From positions 55,671 through 119,670 of the forward strand of contig JANXSM010000060.1 in NCBI GenBank assembly GCA_025352665.1: a stretch of DNA of 64,000 bases, given 5' to 3'. The translations under genes and the position numbers were made by a program. The notes beneath the pieces were generated by a model. That model had not been told where the DNA came from. It saw nothing but the letters and a program-made list of their open reading frames with translations, and did not search any database. Each line of letters opens with the position of its first letter. The stretch's first letter is position 1. This stretch comes from Rhodospirillales bacterium. GTDB taxonomy: Bacteria > Pseudomonadota > Alphaproteobacteria > Acetobacterales > Acetobacteraceae. Of the stretch, positions 62,322 to 64,000 are shown piece by piece.

Positions 62322-63815
62322 TCAGTCCGTCTGGCTTGCTGACACGATCTTTTCGGCCTGCAGGACCTTGTCCGATCCGGAGGCCCGCAACTCCTCGACC
62401 CCGCGTACTGGAAGGCGCGCCGCACCTGACCATGCTCGCGTTGCCACCCTGCCACGGGAGAGGCGCTCCCGCGCTTTCGGTACGGCATCTGCATATTGCG
62501 GCAACCATTCGGCACACGCGACGAGCATCTCGTCCACCATCTGCCAGACCTCGTCTGGGTTGCAGACCGCACCCACCAGCGGATCGTGCAGCACGGCTAG
62601 CTTCAGCAGATCGACATCGCCCGTGACCGCCGCCTGCACCGCCATGCGCTGCACGCTGACCGACGTCGTGCAGGTCGCGGCACAGCCGAGCGGCAATTTC
62701 TGGCCCGCCACCATATTCAGACCGAAACGGTCCACGAAGCCCGTCGTTTCGACAATGCAGTCAGTGGGCAGATTCGTGATCAGGCCATTGTTCTTGACGT
62801 TGAAATGGCCTCGATAGACACGTCCGGTTTCTAACGCCTCGACGATATGGCTGCAATGTTCGTCGGTGCGGGCGTATTCGGACAGCGGTGCGCCTGCTTC
62901 AGCGAGCCAGCGGGGAAAGTCCGTCTCGAACCAGTCACGGCGTTCGGTGCAGACCCGAAGATAACCGCCGGTTTCGCCGTTTATCCAATTGGACAGGTCG
63001 ATCCAGCGATTGATCTCGTCCGGACGCTTGCGGTACCAGGGCAGGTATTCGCTGAGATGGCCGTTGCTTTCGGTGGAATACGCGCCGAACCGACGCAACA
63101 CGTCGATCCGGACCTTTTCCGTCTGGCTGTGGATGGGGTGGCGCGCAAAAGCGTCGGCCAGTTCCTGCGGCGACACCTTGCGGCCCTGGAAGCGGATATC
63201 CGTGTACCAGGTCTGGTGGTTGATGCCGGTGCAAATGTATTCGACATCCTCCGGCCGCTCGGCACCCAGGACATCGGCGATCTGCCGCCAGCCATTCTGC
63301 ACGCCGTGACAAAGTCCGATGGTGTTCGCCACGCCGCCATGGTCGATCGCGGCCCAGGTGTTCATCGCCATGGGGTTGGCGTAGTTCAGGAACCAGGCGC
63401 CGGGAGCCGCAACCTCTCGGATGTCGCGGCAGAAGTCGAGGATCGCCGGGATCGAGCGCTGGCCGTACATAATGCCACCGGCGCAGATTGTGTCGCCCAC
63501 GCATTGGTCGACGCCGTAGGTCAGCGGGATCTCAATATCAGTGGCAAACGCCGGCAGGCCGCCGATGCGAACGCAGCAGATGACGTAGTTGGCATCTTGG
63601 ATCGCCTCGCGCCGGACAGCATGCGTCGAGAGGCGCGTCGGCAGGTGGTTCGCCGTGATGTCCTTGCTGATGATCTGCGCGACCATGTCGAGATTGACGG
63701 GATTGATGTCATGCAGGGCGATGGCACAGTCTTGCAGCGCCGCGACCTTGAGGAGGTCGCGCACGAGTTTGCGGGTGAAGCCGACGCTGCCAGCGCCGAT
63801 GATGGCGATTTTCAT
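62322..63815 (-). CDS. melA: Alpha-galactosidase, glycoside hydrolase family 4
   Basis: The 497-aa enzyme is a GH4 hydrolase, which uses NAD+ and a divalent metal in an oxidation-elimination mechanism. The nucleotide loop is IIGAGSVGFTRKLVRD (residues 5-20). NYANPMAMNTW (144-154), GLCHGVQ with the metal residues C169 and H170, and TGINHQTWY with H200 follow the MelA pattern. It is cytosolic. GGGAG lies six bases before the ATG at 63815. It is the first gene of the operon and is divergent from the partial gene at the right edge. Confidence 0.92.
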   Translation of the reverse strand: MKIAIIGAGSVGFTRKLVRDLLKVAALQDCAIALHDINPVNLDMVAQIISKDITANHLPTRLSTHAVRREAIQDANYVICCVRIGGLPAFATDIEIPLTYGVDQCVGDTICAGGIMYGQRSIPAILDFCRDIREVAAPGAWFLNYANPMAMNTWAAIDHGGVANTIGLCHGVQNGWRQIADVLGAERPEDVEYICTGINHQTWYTDIRFQGRKVSPQELADAFARHPIHSQTEKVRIDVLRRFGAYSTESNGHLSEYLPWYRKRPDEINRWIDLSNWINGETGGYLRVCTERRDWFETDFPRWLAEAGAPLSEYARTDEHCSHIVEALETGRVYRGHFNVKNNGLITNLPTDCIVETTGFVDRFGLNMVAGQKLPLGCAATCTTSVSVQRMAVQAAVTGDVDLLKLAVLHDPLVGAVCNPDEVWQMVDEMLVACAEWLPQYADAVPKARERLSRGRVATRAWSGAARLPVRGVEELRASGSDKVLQAEKIVSASQTD

Positions 63816-63913
63816 GCACATCTCCCTGTCTCGACCTTTTCGCTGGTCGGGTATTTTTATGCCCTGAAATAGCTATCCTGGCCTGGTAGCCGCCGAAAGA
63901 GGAATTTTGTGCG

Positions 63914-64000
63914 ATGTCGGGCGATTCCATGCTGGAGCAGATCAAGGCCCACGGGCCGGCCGGACGCACCGTGATGTTTCCGCGGTCCGGCGCCCGCCTG
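63914..64000 (+). CDS. Start of a divergent gene, possibly a regulator (partial)
   Basis: Only 29 codons are visible (start MSGDSMLEQIKAHGPAGRTV). AGAGGA lies about 11 bases before the ATG. The frame stays open to the window edge. Divergence from melA makes a transcriptional regulator a fair guess, but nothing in the visible residues proves it. Confidence 0.4.
   Translation, partial: MSGDSMLEQIKAHGPAGRTVMFPRSGARL

Overview
The window is GC-rich, densely packed and looks chromosomal. Codon use, an Asp-rich alphaproteobacterial-type HemB, the MbfA iron protein and two small hypothetical proteins of a kind I associate with acetic-acid-bacteria relatives suggest an alphaproteobacterium, most likely Rhodospirillales/Acetobacteraceae. 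This is an inference without a marker gene. The lifestyle implied is that of a free-living heterotroph with a wide uptake range: six ABC importer loci lie in 64 kb, plus one extra orphan binding protein.

Layout. 1-9.5 kb: housekeeping and envelope genes (rpiB end, hemB, a serine hydrolase/fatty-acid hydroxylase/beta-propeller set, a DUF3060 protein, a one-domain response regulator, a large FecR/DUF6600 proline-rich protein, a Gly/Tyr-rich lipoprotein). 9.7-18.4 kb: a branched-chain-amino-acid-type (HAAT) ABC operon facing a Rieske oxygenase, with its reductase and a Gfo/Idh dehydrogenase divergent from it; together they look like uptake and oxidation of an aromatic acid. 18.4-26.4 kb: MarR regulator, drug-efflux MFS, membrane proteins, GFA, BtpA, an alanine/serine-glyoxylate-type aminotransferase, a ChaA-like antiporter and a conserved hypothetical. 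26.6-35.9 kb: a nine-gene minus-strand unit (LigI-like amidohydrolase, complete HAAT transporter, AroE-like dehydrogenase, serine hydrolase, Opp-type binding protein). 36.1-43.0 kb: an Opp/Dpp importer with a metal-dependent amidohydrolase. 43.0-49.4 kb: a CUT1 sugar importer with isomerase and dehydrogenase genes that is visibly decaying by deletion. 49.7-54.2 kb: an ion-homeostasis unit (NRAMP-like, small ORF, Na/Pi cotransporter-like, MbfA). 55.2-56.2 kb: a dead IS30-type transposase. 56.2-63.8 kb: alpha-galactoside operon of the melA-agpABCD type, with the start of a divergent gene at the right edge.

The most unusual structure is a family of about 107-bp intergenic repeats in two related modules (A and B) at five loci (9.5, 14.4, 21.8, 38.0 and 60.0 kb). 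At every locus at least one edge is a CTAG/TTAG that supplies the TAG stop codon of the adjacent gene. Two copies sit inside peptide-type ABC operons, between the binding-protein gene and the permease genes. A second striking feature is the sugar locus at 43-49.4 kb, where one deletion appears to have fused the 3' part of a lacI-type regulator to the 3' part of a divergent binding-protein gene, and another fused an isomerase start to a dehydrogenase end.
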